This document shows positions 21,939 through 31,429 of a DNA stretch of 60,969 nt, piece after piece. The notes beneath the pieces were generated by a model, which was not told the DNA's origin, ran no database searches, and saw only the letters and a program-made list of their open reading frames with translations. The DNA is taken from NCBI GenBank assembly GCA_905221505.1, contig CAJNDL010000008.1, positions 1 to 60,969 on the forward strand, given 5' to 3'. Origin of the DNA: a bacterium. GTDB taxonomy: Bacteria; Bacillota; Bacilli; Lactobacillales; Streptococcaceae. Made by a program: the position numbers and the translations under genes. Each line of letters opens with the position of its first letter. Positions within the stretch are counted from its first letter, which is position 1.

Positions 21939-23969
21939 TTAGTTATTTTCAACTTTTTCATCGTATTTTGGTCTGATTGTTGTACCTGAGTTAATAATTG
22001 TACGTTTTTGAACAAGAGGAAGGTCTGTACGATTATAAACTGTACGCCATGGTTCCCAAACAAGACCTGTTTTTTCTTGAATCTTCACACGTATATTACG
22101 CACATTTCCTCTAAATTGAAGTTCAGTTTGGAAACCAGCTGTTCTGCTTTTACCATTATCTTCCCATTGACGTGAGCGAATGCTTTCGATACCATCCTTG
22201 TCATAAGTCACTTCATCCCAGTAAACATAGTAACGAGCGATATAAGCTCCCTTATGTTGTAAATTGAGGAAACCATTTTTGTATGAAGTCACTTTAGTTT
22301 CAATGTAGTCTGTATTGCTTTGAATTGTAGCTACTTGATTATCTTTCAAGAATGCAGTCTTATAAGAAATTGGAACAGCAGGGTTTTGTGTACTGAAAGT
22401 AGCTCCTTCTTGAATCAATTTCTTCAAATCTTCTACTGTACCTGTCACAACACGTGCAGCGCCATCAGCATTTCCACCTACGATTGAAACTGTTACAGTT
22501 GTATCCTTCAAGACACGCGCCCATTCAGATTCGGCTTTAATAGGCACCCCTTTGATGACAGCATTAATCGCTGCTTTCAACTCTGTACTCTTGCTTGTTG
22601 TTTCAAATTTGACATACATTTGACGTCCGTATGAAACGCTTGACACGTATACAGGAGGTGTTTTTTCATCAATTCCACGTGCTTTCAATTGATCAACCGT
22701 TACTCCTGGGGCAAATACATCTGATGGATTTTTTGGAGCATCAAAGTTAGCAGTATAGTAAATTTGTTTAAAATCAACAACTTCAACTTGTTTTTCACCC
22801 TTGTTCACAGCCTCAAAGTCAATTTTCAAATTAACACCGACTTTTTCAAAATCACTTCCGAATTTTGCTTTCAATTGATTCATGCTGTAAGCAGAAGTTG
22901 ATTCGTACTGCATACGTGCTGGAGCAGGATTTTTCGCAGCATATTTTTCATGCCAACGATTTAACAAGGTATTTACACCTTCCTGCATACCACTTGCAGT
23001 TGGAGTAGCATCTACATAGCTATCTCCGCCTACCATTCCTGGTAAATCAACACTGATTCTACCTTTGCTACGATCTAAACTAATTTGTTGTGGTTTATTT
23101 TCTAGGAGGTCTTGATTTGCTTTAAACAAAGCACCTAGGAAGATATCTCCGTTACCATTCATGGCAACATCCGCAGAACCATTAGAAAGGGTTTTCTTCA
23201 CTTTTTCTACAACTACAAATTCGTTTCCTTGTTGTTTTGTGCTTGTATTAGTGTAATTTTCTAACGCTTCGCCTTTTCTAGTTAAAATATTTAATTTATC
23301 ATAATTTAAACCAAACAAATAGTTATTTAGTTCTGCAGCAAAGTCTGTTTTTGCTTTGTTTTCAGATTTAGTGTTAGTCGCTGCTTTTTCTTGTGCAGAA
23401 CGATACACTTCCACCTCTGCTAAGCTAAGTGGTGTTTTTGAATTATTTAGCTCCACTTTAACATATCGTGCATTCACTCCAGTGAATTGAACATCAACTG
23501 TTGGTTGATTGTTTAAGCCATCGATGTGTTGACGAGTTACTTCATTTCCATCTTTGTCCAATAAAATAACATCAAAATTAGATAAACGATTTGCTACATC
23601 CCCATCTCCACGATTGTAAATACGAACAGTTCCTACTGATTCTTCCTTCTCTAAATCAACTTTCCACCAAGAATGATCTTGAAAATCTGTATGGGTAACA
23701 GAACGGTGGCTCCATGCGTTATCACGATTGCCGTCAACTGCTCTAGAAGCATCTCCTCCATAAGCAATTGAACTCTGACTCGCAGGTTTATGAGCAGCAA
23801 TATTTTCACCAGCAACTGCAGCTACACTTGGCTCTGTCGCTTTTACTACATTTGATTGAAAAATTAGTCCAGAACCTAGTAAAAATGTTGCAATGGCAAC
23901 GCCACATACTCCAACGCTACGTTTACGAATAGAAAAACGGAATCCTTTATCTTGTTTGTTTTGAGACAT
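21939..23969 (-). CDS. lly: lectinolysin-type cholesterol-dependent cytolysin with fucose-binding lectin domain
   Basis: A 676-residue secreted pore-forming toxin. It has a YSIRK-type signal peptide (FSIRKRSVGV, cleaved near residue 44). An F-type lectin/discoidin domain (about 54-190) carries the fucose-binding trio His93, Arg120 and Arg128 in H-x26-R-x-D-x5-R spacing, as in lectinolysin. The four-domain cytolysin body follows (about 205-676). Domain 4 has the undecapeptide EKTGLVWEPWR at 632-642, the Pro variant found in CD59-using toxins such as vaginolysin. The CD59 signature Y-x-Y-x14-R-S matches exactly at Tyr581, Tyr583, Arg598 and Ser599. The loop pair usually Thr-Leu is Thr664-Ile665. 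There is no LPxTG anchor. It has its own promoter and terminator. By family knowledge it targets human cells bearing Lewis-type fucose and CD59. The identification is firm; receptor use is inference. Confidence 0.95.
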   Translation of the reverse strand: MSQNKQDKGFRFSIRKRSVGVCGVAIATFLLGSGLIFQSNVVKATEPSVAAVAGENIAAHKPASQSSIAYGGDASRAVDGNRDNAWSHRSVTHTDFQDHSWWKVDLEKEESVGTVRIYNRGDGDVANRLSNFDVILLDKDGNEVTRQHIDGLNNQPTVDVQFTGVNARYVKVELNNSKTPLSLAEVEVYRSAQEKAATNTKSENKAKTDFAAELNNYLFGLNYDKLNILTRKGEALENYTNTSTKQQGNEFVVVEKVKKTLSNGSADVAMNGNGDIFLGALFKANQDLLENKPQQISLDRSKGRISVDLPGMVGGDSYVDATPTASGMQEGVNTLLNRWHEKYAAKNPAPARMQYESTSAYSMNQLKAKFGSDFEKVGVNLKIDFEAVNKGEKQVEVVDFKQIYYTANFDAPKNPSDVFAPGVTVDQLKARGIDEKTPPVYVSSVSYGRQMYVKFETTSKSTELKAAINAVIKGVPIKAESEWARVLKDTTVTVSIVGGNADGAARVVTGTVEDLKKLIQEGATFSTQNPAVPISYKTAFLKDNQVATIQSNTDYIETKVTSYKNGFLNLQHKGAYIARYYVYWDEVTYDKDGIESIRSRQWEDNGKSRTAGFQTELQFRGNVRNIRVKIQEKTGLVWEPWRTVYNRTDLPLVQKRTIINSGTTIRPKYDEKVENN

Positions 23970-24295
23970 ACAAAACTCCTTTTATATTTGAATAAACTAT
24001 TTATCGAACGCGCTTTCTTTAAACAACAAAAGTATAACATAAAAATATTATATATGCAATTGTTTTCTTAAAAATTATTATTTTTTATTAGGAAAACTTG
24101 TATAGTTGCTCATATGTTACTAATTTCACATTTAAACATCGGGTGGTCTATACCACTACAAACAAGAAAACGAGCAGGCTTAAGTCCCTATCAGTTGGGA
24201 AGTAGCACTGTTCATTTTTGTATATATAATCAAATTCAAGTCTTAAATCTATGGCTTAACAAATTTCTCCATGAAAAGCTTTTCATTGTTGTTTA
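23970..24295. other. intergenic region between cytolysin and parC
   Basis: About 326 bases, very AT-rich on the left. It holds the cytolysin promoter, a small hairpin (GTGGT/ACCAC near 24145) and a perfect 16-bp palindrome ATGAAAAGCTTTTCAT at 24271-24286 close to the parC stop. No convincing gene or full terminator for parC is seen. Confidence 0.5.
24031..24059 (-). promoter_or_regulatory. promoter of the cytolysin gene
   Basis: Minus strand TTGCAT (24054-24059), 17-base spacer, and an extended -10 TGTTATACT with TATACT at 24031-24036. A leader of about 55 bases follows to the ATG, with AAAGGAG at proper spacing. Confidence 0.65.
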
Positions 24296-26776
24296 TCATC
24301 TCTTAGATTCAAATTCTGTATAAGTTTCCTGAAGATAAGCGTCAAAAACTTCTTCATCTGAAATCGTGTCAGAGATGAAGCTACCGTTGCTGGTTCGTTC
24401 TGACAGATTCAAGTCTTGCAATCGGCTTTCATAGATTGTTCCTTTATTAGATTGGATAAGCAAAGTTTGATCGTTCCCGTCCACTTCTGTACTGAAGAGA
24501 TCACCTACAAATCCTTGTTCTGCAACTGCCCCTGCTAAAAAGACACGATGCGGTTTATTTTTTAACTCACGCAAGACTTGTAGTCCTCGTTTGGCACGGC
24601 TGGTTGCTGGAAGTTCTTCAATAGAAACACGTTTTAAGCTTCCACGCTGAGTCAAAAGATAGAAGGAGGAGGTGTTACAGATAAAGGCAGATTGGAGGAC
24701 ATCGTCTTCTTTCAGATTCATAGCCTTGACCCCTGCAGCCTTAGCACCGACGACTGGTACCTCTTCGATATTGAAACGAAGGGCATAACCATTTTGGCTA
24801 ATCAAAAGAACATCATCCAGTTTAATCGGAGCCACTGCTACAATCTGGTCTGTCTCGTCTTTGAGCTTGGCATACTTAACCGACTTAGACTTGTAGGTCC
24901 GCCAGGGGGTGAATTCTTTTCGCTCTACACGCTTGATTTGACCGAGACGAGTCGCCGCAAAATAGGTTGTCGCATCATCAAACTGATCCACTACTTCCAC
25001 ATAAAGGATTTCTTCGTTAGTTTCAAAGTTTGTGATAGTTTGGCTCAGATGCTCACCGATATCCTTCCAACGAATATCTGCCAATTCATGGATTGGTCGA
25101 TAGATGACATTTCCAAGACTTGTGAACATCAAGAGGTGCTGGGTTGTCTTGGCAGATTGAACAAAAATCAAACGATCGTCGTCACGTTTGCCAATTTCTT
25201 CCAGCGTTGAAGCCGCAAAGGAACGTGGACTAGTACGCTTAATGTAACCTGCCTTGGTCACGCTGACGTAGGTATCTTCCTCAGCGATCAGACTAGCTGT
25301 ATCAATCTCAATTGCTTTCGCAGTATCTTCTAAAGAACTCAAACGCGGAGTTGCAAATTTCTTCTTGACCTCACGAAGTTCTTTCTTCATAAGATTGTAC
25401 ATAGTCCGTTCATCACCAATGATAGCCGCAAGCATGGCAATCTTTTCACGAAGTTCTGCTTCTTCCTCCTGCAAGACAACCACATCGGTATTGGTCAAGC
25501 GGTAAAGTTGCAAGGTAACGATGGCCTCAGCCTGCTCTTCTGTAAAATCATAGCTGACCTTGAGGTTTTCCTTGGCGTCAGCCTTATTCTCAGAAGCACG
25601 GATAAGAGCAATGACTTCGTCCAAAATTGAAATCACGCGAATCAAACCTTCGACAATATGGAGACGTTTCTCAGCCTTTTCCTTGTCAAAGCGTGAACGA
25701 GCCAAAATTACTTCACGACGGTGGGCGATATAGCTAGACAAGATTGGGACAATCCCAACCTGACGAGGCGTGAAATTGTCAATCGCCACCATGTTAAAGT
25801 TATAGTTGATTTGTAGGTCAGTGTATTTAAAGAGATAATTAAGAACGAGCTCTGTATTAGCATCTTTCTTGAGCTCAATAGCGATACGAAGACCGTCACG
25901 GTCAGACTCATCACGAACCTCAGCAATACCTGCTACCTTGTTATTGACACGAACATCATCGATTTTCTTGACTAGATTAGCCTTATTGATTTCATAAGGA
26001 ATCTCAGTGATAACGATTTGCTCCTTACCACCTTTAAGTTTCTCAATTTCAGTTTTAGAACGAACGACCACGCGCCCTTTCCCAGTTTCATAGGCCTTCT
26101 TGATTTCGTCACGTCCCTGGATAATTCCTCCCGTCGGGAAGTCTGGTCCAGGCAAGAATTCCATGAGTTTTTCAACTTTGGCCGTTGGATGGTCAATCAT
26201 GTAAACCGCGACATCAATGACCTCAGCTAAATTATGCGGTGGAATATCTGTGGCATATCCAGCCGAGATTCCCGTCGAACCATTGACCAAGAGGTTTGGA
26301 AAGGCTGCTGGCAAAACCGTCGGCTCTTTCTCGGTATCGTCAAAGTTCCAAGCAAAGGAAACTGTCTTTTTCTCGATATCCTGAAGAAGGTAGCCTGCAA
26401 TCTCAGACAAACGCGCCTCAGTATAACGCATGGCCGCAGGCGGATCCCCGTCCATAGAACCATTATTACCGTGCATTTCGACCAAAATCTCACGATTTTT
26501 CCAGTCCTGAGACATACGAACCATGGCATCATAGATGGAACTGTCACCGTGTGGGTGGAAATTCCCCATGATGTTACCGACAGACTTGGCTGACTTGCGG
26601 TAGCTCTTGTCAAAGGTATTGCCATCCTTATTCATCGAATAAAGAATGCGGCGCTGAACCGGCTTCAAGCCATCACGAATATCCGGCAAAGCTCGGTCTT
26701 GAATAATGTACTTGGAGTAGCGACCAAAGCGCTCTCCCATAATGTCCTCAAGGGACATGTTTTGAATGTTACTCAT
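24296..26776 (-). CDS. parC: DNA topoisomerase IV subunit A
   Basis: This 826-residue breakage-reunion subunit decatenates daughter chromosomes together with ParE. The active-site Tyr lies in AAMRYTEARL, and the C-terminal beta-pinwheel repeats include RGSLKRVSIEELP and GYIKRTSPRSF. In the quinolone-resistance region Ser79 and Asp83 (context HPHGDSSIYDAMVRM) and Lys137 are the sensitive-type residues. It begins 206 bases after the nucleotidyltransferase gene and is probably co-transcribed with parE. Confidence 0.98.
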   Translation of the reverse strand: MSNIQNMSLEDIMGERFGRYSKYIIQDRALPDIRDGLKPVQRRILYSMNKDGNTFDKSYRKSAKSVGNIMGNFHPHGDSSIYDAMVRMSQDWKNREILVEMHGNNGSMDGDPPAAMRYTEARLSEIAGYLLQDIEKKTVSFAWNFDDTEKEPTVLPAAFPNLLVNGSTGISAGYATDIPPHNLAEVIDVAVYMIDHPTAKVEKLMEFLPGPDFPTGGIIQGRDEIKKAYETGKGRVVVRSKTEIEKLKGGKEQIVITEIPYEINKANLVKKIDDVRVNNKVAGIAEVRDESDRDGLRIAIELKKDANTELVLNYLFKYTDLQINYNFNMVAIDNFTPRQVGIVPILSSYIAHRREVILARSRFDKEKAEKRLHIVEGLIRVISILDEVIALIRASENKADAKENLKVSYDFTEEQAEAIVTLQLYRLTNTDVVVLQEEEAELREKIAMLAAIIGDERTMYNLMKKELREVKKKFATPRLSSLEDTAKAIEIDTASLIAEEDTYVSVTKAGYIKRTSPRSFAASTLEEIGKRDDDRLIFVQSAKTTQHLLMFTSLGNVIYRPIHELADIRWKDIGEHLSQTITNFETNEEILYVEVVDQFDDATTYFAATRLGQIKRVERKEFTPWRTYKSKSVKYAKLKDETDQIVAVAPIKLDDVLLISQNGYALRFNIEEVPVVGAKAAGVKAMNLKEDDVLQSAFICNTSSFYLLTQRGSLKRVSIEELPATSRAKRGLQVLRELKNKPHRVFLAGAVAEQGFVGDLFSTEVDGNDQTLLIQSNKGTIYESRLQDLNLSERTSNGSFISDTISDEEVFDAYLQETYTEFESKR

Positions 26777-26982
26777 ATAGGATACAGAGCCCGTAAAATA
26801 CCAAGTGAAAATAGAAAATTCTTGAAGTAAGCATCCTCACAAGAAAATTCATCTTTTTCACACAGCATTCAGGGCGTGTTCAACTCCTTTCAAAGAATGT
26901 AGAGTAGTTTTATCTAGAAAAAGGATTTCAGTTACGATAAGCAACCAAACTATCCTTTCTGTAGTTTAATCTTTTAAATTAG
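26777..26982. other. spacer between the nucleotidyltransferase gene and parC
   Basis: Read on the minus strand it has AAAGGATAG- and GAAAGGAGTTGAACACG-type segments and a GCTGTGTGAAAAAGATGAA stretch that resembles the spacer elements near deoD (43200-44240). No gene of useful length is visible. It may hold a leader or an internal promoter for parC. Confidence 0.35.
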
Positions 26983-27801
26983 TCAGCGTTTTAGAAGTCT
27001 CTCCTCAGCATACTCAATCATCTTCTCAGCTACTTCTTTATCATAGTCAAATCCCATTTTTTGAGCAAGGTACTGAGCCTCTTGATGGAAAAGTTGCATC
27101 GTAGCAAACAAAGACTGAATGATTTTATCTAAACTTGCGAAATCAAGTAGACTTGAGAATTCCTTCTCTTTCTCAGTAGGTAAATAATTAAAGAGATACT
27201 TGTAGTTCTTGCCAATATCAATCTTTCCCCTATCACTTACCACTTGCCAAGCCAAGACTTTTAACAACTCTTTCTGACAAATACCATAGAGATGGTCTGT
27301 CGCATAGATGACTTGATGACGACAAATTCCTTTGACCACGTAGGATGACACCCACCAAAATTCATTGCAGGAATTTTTAAAATCTGTCTCAGTAGCTGGG
27401 ATTATCCAGTAACGCTCTAGATTTGGGAAATAGGTTTCAAATAAATTTTCTGGATCATCCAAAACAGCAAATCCTGCCTCACTATCCACCCACTCTTGCA
27501 TGTATTCTTTAGGGCAAAGAGTCAAATCAATACGATTGCCATCTTCAAAAAGCATGAGATAGAGACGACGATTACCAAGACTAACTTCTTGCTCAATAAT
27601 GCGTTTGCCGAACTGGTCCAACCAAGAAAGGTCACTTGTCAGACTATCAAAATCATCCACAATATAGACTACATCATAGTCTTGAAATTCATCTTTTAGA
27701 GCTTTTGGACAAGCTCGCGAACCAGACATGGCGACAGCTTTGACTTGTAAAGTTTTGGCTGTTTGTAAAATCACATCGAGCATTTCTGTTTCAGTTCTCA
27801 T
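26983..27801 (-). CDS. aminoglycoside 6-adenylyltransferase-like protein (AadE family)
   Basis: A 272-residue nucleotidyltransferase resembling ANT(6)-I. The N terminus MRTETEMLDVIL, the metal-binding core GSRACP and FQDYDVVYIVDD (two Asp), then NRIDLTLCPKEY (third carboxylate) match the family, as does the C-terminal helical domain. Acquired ANT(6)-Ia is about 300 residues. This one is shorter and more diverged, so it may be an old chromosomal gene rather than a recent resistance gene. I start at the ATG at 27801 because family members begin MRTE. An ATG 12 bases upstream is also in frame. It sits between parE and parC on the same strand. Whether it confers streptomycin resistance is unknown. 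Confidence 0.85.
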   Translation of the reverse strand: MRTETEMLDVILQTAKTLQVKAVAMSGSRACPKALKDEFQDYDVVYIVDDFDSLTSDLSWLDQFGKRIIEQEVSLGNRRLYLMLFEDGNRIDLTLCPKEYMQEWVDSEAGFAVLDDPENLFETYFPNLERYWIIPATETDFKNSCNEFWWVSSYVVKGICRHQVIYATDHLYGICQKELLKVLAWQVVSDRGKIDIGKNYKYLFNYLPTEKEKEFSSLLDFASLDKIIQSLFATMQLFHQEAQYLAQKMGFDYDKEVAEKMIEYAEERLLKR

Positions 27802-27828
27802 GTTAATATCCATTCGTTAAAGACCGAC

Positions 27829-29772
27829 TTAAAACACTGTCGCTTCTTCCAGCGTAAACTTGATATTATCCTCAATCCACTTACGACGTGGTTCGACCTT
27901 ATCTCCCATGAGGACATTGACACGACGTTCGGCACGTGCTAAATCTTCGATCGTTACACGGATAAGAGTACGTGTTTCTGGGTTCATGGTTGTTTCCCAG
28001 AGTTGGTCCGCATTCATCTCACCAAGACCTTTATAGCGTTGGAGGGTTGCGCCTTTACCGAACTGCTTACGGAGTTCTTCTAGCTCTCCATCTGTCCATG
28101 CATAGGCCTCTTCTTCTTTCTTGCCTTTTCCTCTGGACATCTTGTAAAGAGGTGGAAGGGCAATATAGACATGTCCCGCCTCAACTAGCGGACGCATGTA
28201 GCGGTAAAAGAAGGTTAAGAGAAGTGTTTGAATGTGGGCACCGTCGGTATCCGCATCGGTCATGATAATGATCTTGTCATAGTTGGCATCTTCAATAGAG
28301 AAGTCTGCACCAACACCTGCACCAATGGTATAAATCATGGTATTGATTTCTTCATTTTTGAGGATATCTGCCATCTTAGCCTTGGCTGTATTGATAACCT
28401 TACCACGAAGAGGCAAGATAGCCTGGAACTTGCGGTCACGACCTTGCTTAGCAGAGCCACCGGCAGAGTCCCCCTCGACTAGATAGAGTTCATTCTTAGC
28501 TGGATTCTTGGACTGAGCTGGGGTCAATTTCCCAGACAACAAGCCCTTGTCTTTCTTGTTTTTCTTACCATTTCGGCTTTCATCACGCGCCTTACGTGCT
28601 GCTTCACGAGCATCACGCGCCTTGATAGCCTTGCGAATAAGATTAGAGGCTAGTTCCCCATTTTCCATGAGGAAGAAAGTCAACTTATCAGCCACAATTC
28701 CATCCACAACTGGACGAGCTAGTGGGCTTCCTAGTTTGTCCTTGGTCTGCCCTTCAAACTGGAGGTGTTCTTCCGGAACCAAGATAGAAAGAACGGCTGC
28801 TAGTCCCTCGCGATAGTCTGAACCTTCAAGATTTTTATCTTTTTCCTTGAGAAGGCCCGTCTTACGTGCGTAATCATTCATGACCTTAGTAATAGCAGAC
28901 TTAAGTCCTGTCTCATGTGTTCCACCGTCCTTGGTACGAACGTTATTGACAAAGGATAAGATGTTATCTGAAAATCCATCATTGTATTGGAGGGCAACTT
29001 CTACTTGAAAACCATTATCTTCCCCCTCAAAGTACAGAACTGGTGTCAAGGTTTCCTTGTCTTCGTTCAGATAGGACACAAAGTCCTGCACCCCGTTTTC
29101 ATAATGAAACTCAATCGCTTCATCTGTTCGCTTGTCCGTCAAAGACAAGGTCACATTTTTTAAAAGAAAGGCTGACTCATTAAGACGCTCTGAGATGGTA
29201 TTGTACTTAAAGTCTGTTGTAGAAAAGATGGTCGCATCCGGCATAAACGTAACCTTAGTACCTGTTTTAGACTTGGGTGCTGTACCGATTTTCTTCAAGG
29301 TCGTGACAGGTTTTCCACCATTTTCAAAACGTTGCTTGTAGATTGCACCATCACGGGTAATTTCGACTTCCAACCAGCTTGATAGGGCATTTACCACAGA
29401 AGAACCAACCCCGTGGAGACCACCAGATGTCTTGTAGCCACCTTGACCGAATTTCCCTCCGGCATGAAGAATGGTGAAGATAACCTCAACAGTTGGAATT
29501 CCCATAGCGTGCATACCTGTTGGCATCCCACGACCGTGGTCTTGAACCGTTAGACTACCGTCTTTATTGATAGTCACATCAATACGGTCACCAAATCCAG
29601 ACAAGGCCTCATCGACGGCATTATCCACAATTTCCCATACTAGGTGGTGGAGACCTGCCCCATCAGTCGATCCGATATACATCCCTGGACGTTTACGGAC
29701 GGCATCCAACCCTTCTAGCACCTGTATGGCATCATCATTATAATTATTAATATCGATTTCCTTTTTTGACAC
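27829..29772 (-). CDS. parE: DNA topoisomerase IV subunit B
   Basis: The 647-residue ATPase subunit of topoisomerase IV. The GHKL ATP site has EIVDNAVDEAL and GGLHGVGSSVVNALS, and the TOPRIM segment has LVEGDSAGGSAKQGRDR plus MTDADTDGAHI. Asp435 and Ile460 are of quinolone-sensitive type. The start is GTG at 29772 with AGGAGG upstream. First gene of a parE, nucleotidyltransferase, parC run, and divergent from plsY. Confidence 0.98.
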   Translation of the reverse strand: MSKKEIDINNYNDDAIQVLEGLDAVRKRPGMYIGSTDGAGLHHLVWEIVDNAVDEALSGFGDRIDVTINKDGSLTVQDHGRGMPTGMHAMGIPTVEVIFTILHAGGKFGQGGYKTSGGLHGVGSSVVNALSSWLEVEITRDGAIYKQRFENGGKPVTTLKKIGTAPKSKTGTKVTFMPDATIFSTTDFKYNTISERLNESAFLLKNVTLSLTDKRTDEAIEFHYENGVQDFVSYLNEDKETLTPVLYFEGEDNGFQVEVALQYNDGFSDNILSFVNNVRTKDGGTHETGLKSAITKVMNDYARKTGLLKEKDKNLEGSDYREGLAAVLSILVPEEHLQFEGQTKDKLGSPLARPVVDGIVADKLTFFLMENGELASNLIRKAIKARDAREAARKARDESRNGKKNKKDKGLLSGKLTPAQSKNPAKNELYLVEGDSAGGSAKQGRDRKFQAILPLRGKVINTAKAKMADILKNEEINTMIYTIGAGVGADFSIEDANYDKIIIMTDADTDGAHIQTLLLTFFYRYMRPLVEAGHVYIALPPLYKMSRGKGKKEEEAYAWTDGELEELRKQFGKGATLQRYKGLGEMNADQLWETTMNPETRTLIRVTIEDLARAERRVNVLMGDKVEPRRKWIEDNIKFTLEEATVF

Positions 29773-29801
29773 AAGGAACCTCCTATTCGTTCATCTTTAC
29801 T

Positions 29802-29830
29802 ATTCTACAGGTTTTCCAAGGATTTTGCAA
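29802..29830 (-). promoter_or_regulatory. promoter of parE
   Basis: Minus strand TTGCAA (29825-29830), 17-base spacer, TAGAAT (29802-29807), 30 bases before the GTG start. Confidence 0.7.
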
Positions 29831-29892
29831 AATTTTTCTTTCTCCGGTGCGACAATTTCAGTAGAGATTCTCTGCCTTTCTTTCCCAATTCA

Positions 29893-29901
29893 TGATATAA
29901 T
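29893..29901 (+). promoter_or_regulatory. extended -10 promoter of plsY, possibly leaderless
   Basis: TGATATAAT ends only six bases before the plsY ATG (29908), so the expected start of transcription falls on or next to the start codon. The GGAG between them is too close to act as a normal ribosome site. Confidence 0.6.
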
Positions 29902-29907
29902 AGGAGT

Positions 29908-30549
29908 ATGATTACAATAGTTTTATTAATCCTAGCCTATCTGCTGGGTTCGATTCCGTCTGGTCTCTGGATTGGACAAGTATTCTTTCAAATCAATCTG
30001 CGCGAGCATGGTTCTGGTAACACTGGGACAACCAACACCTTCCGCATCTTAGGAAAGAAAGCGGGGATGGCAACCTTTGTGATTGACTTTTTCAAAGGAA
30101 CCCTAGCAACCCTTCTGCCAATCATCTTTCATCTTCAAGGTGTTTCGCCTCTTATCTTTGGACTTTTGGCTGTCATTGGACATACATTTCCTATCTTTGC
30201 AGGATTTAAGGGTGGTAAGGCTGTCGCAACCAGTGCAGGTGTGATTTTCGGATTTGCACCTGTCTTCTGTCTCTACCTTGCAGTTGTTTTCTTTGGAACC
30301 CTCTATCTTGGTAGTATGATTTCGCTGTCTAGTGTCACAGCATCTATCGCAGCCGTCATCGGAGTTCTACTCTTTCCACTTTTTGGTTTTATACTGAGTA
30401 ACTACGACCCTCTCTTCATCGCCATTATCCTAGCACTTGCTAGTTTGATTATCATTCGTCATAAGGATAATATCACACGTATCAAAAATAAAACTGAAAA
30501 TCTTGTCCCTTGGGGATTAAACTTAACTCATCAAAATCCTAAAAAATAA
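29908..30549 (+). CDS. plsY: glycerol-3-phosphate acyltransferase PlsY
   Basis: This 213-residue integral membrane enzyme transfers acyl from acyl-phosphate to glycerol 3-phosphate, the first step of phospholipid synthesis. Conserved PlsY loops are present: [28 protein letters not shown] and [21 protein letters not shown]. About five membrane helices. It is the sole plus-strand gene in this stretch, and its terminator is split by the insertion sequence downstream. Confidence 0.96.
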   Translation: MITIVLLILAYLLGSIPSGLWIGQVFFQINLREHGSGNTGTTNTFRILGKKAGMATFVIDFFKGTLATLLPIIFHLQGVSPLIFGLLAVIGHTFPIFAGFKGGKAVATSAGVIFGFAPVFCLYLAVVFFGTLYLGSMISLSSVTASIAAVIGVLLFPLFGFILSNYDPLFIAIILALASLIIIRHKDNITRIKNKTENLVPWGLNLTHQNPKK

Positions 30550-30559
30550 AACGCCAGTT
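30548..30559. terminator. left half of the split plsY terminator
   Basis: AAACGCCAGTT is the left arm of a hairpin whose right arm (AACTGACG plus T run) lies at 32008-32018, beyond the insertion sequence. Together, without the IS, they would form a bidirectional terminator between plsY and the nucleoside transporter operon. Confidence 0.7.
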
Positions 30560-30589
30560 TGAACTGACCCCAAAAAGTTGGACAAATAA

Positions 30590-31429
30590 TTATTGAAAGG
30601 ATTTAGTTCTGTATTGCACAGGACTAAGTCCTTTTAGTTTTACCTTAATTCGTTTGTTGTTGTAGTAATCGATATAGTCTATAATGGCTTGTTCCAATTG
30701 ATTAAGTGATTTAAAGTTTTTCTCATGGCCATAAAACATTTCGGATTTTAAAATGCCAAAGAAAGATTCCATCATACCGTTGTCTGGGCTGTTGCCCTTT
30801 CGTGACATGGATGCTTGAATTCCCTTACTCTCTAGGAACCGATGATAAGAATCGTGTTGGTATTGCCAACCTTGGTCACTATGGAGAATCGTATTCTCGT
30901 AGTGTTTCTCTGTGAAGGCCTGCTCCAACATCGTTTTTACTTGTTCTAAATTAGGAGAACAAGAAAGATTAAAAGCAATAATTTCGCTGTTAAAGCCATC
31001 TAAAACAGGCGATAAATACAATTTCTGCGTGCTATTTGGAATGGCAAACTCTGTCACATCCGTATAACACTTTTCCATTGGTCTCGATGCTTCAAACTGG
31101 CGTTGAATGAGATTCTCTGCTTTCTTGCCAATCTCTCCTTGGTAGGAAGAATACTTTCGTTTACGGCGAATTCGAGCATTTAAACCAAGGATTTTCATCA
31201 GACGTTGGACCTTCTTATGGTTTACTATATGACCACGATTCCTCAATTCAAGAGTTATTCGGCGATAGCCATAATTTCCTTTGTGCTCAGTAAAAATAGC
31301 TTGAATTTCAGCTTTAAGATCTTTATCTTTGTCAAGCCCATCTAGTTCCTTCAACTGATAATAGTAAGTTGAGCGAGGTAAGCGAGCCACTTCAAGAAGT
31401 AAATCTAGTCGAAATCCTCCTGAAGCCAT
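30590..31429 (-). CDS. IS3-family transposase OrfB (DDE integrase core)
   Basis: This 279-residue segment holds the complete rve/integrase catalytic core. The three acidic residues are in CYTDVTEF, LHSDQGWQYQ and NGMMESFFGILKSE. An HTH_21-like start (HKGNYGYRRITLELR) precedes it. In this family the active enzyme is an OrfAB fusion made by -1 slippage on AAAAAAG near 31497-31503. The reading frame from there into OrfB is open. The ATG at 31429 may also allow separate OrfB synthesis. Intact in itself, but OrfA is interrupted upstream. Confidence 0.93.
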   Translation of the reverse strand: MASGGFRLDLLLEVARLPRSTYYYQLKELDGLDKDKDLKAEIQAIFTEHKGNYGYRRITLELRNRGHIVNHKKVQRLMKILGLNARIRRKRKYSSYQGEIGKKAENLIQRQFEASRPMEKCYTDVTEFAIPNSTQKLYLSPVLDGFNSEIIAFNLSCSPNLEQVKTMLEQAFTEKHYENTILHSDQGWQYQHDSYHRFLESKGIQASMSRKGNSPDNGMMESFFGILKSEMFYGHEKNFKSLNQLEQAIIDYIDYYNNKRIKVKLKGLSPVQYRTKSFQ

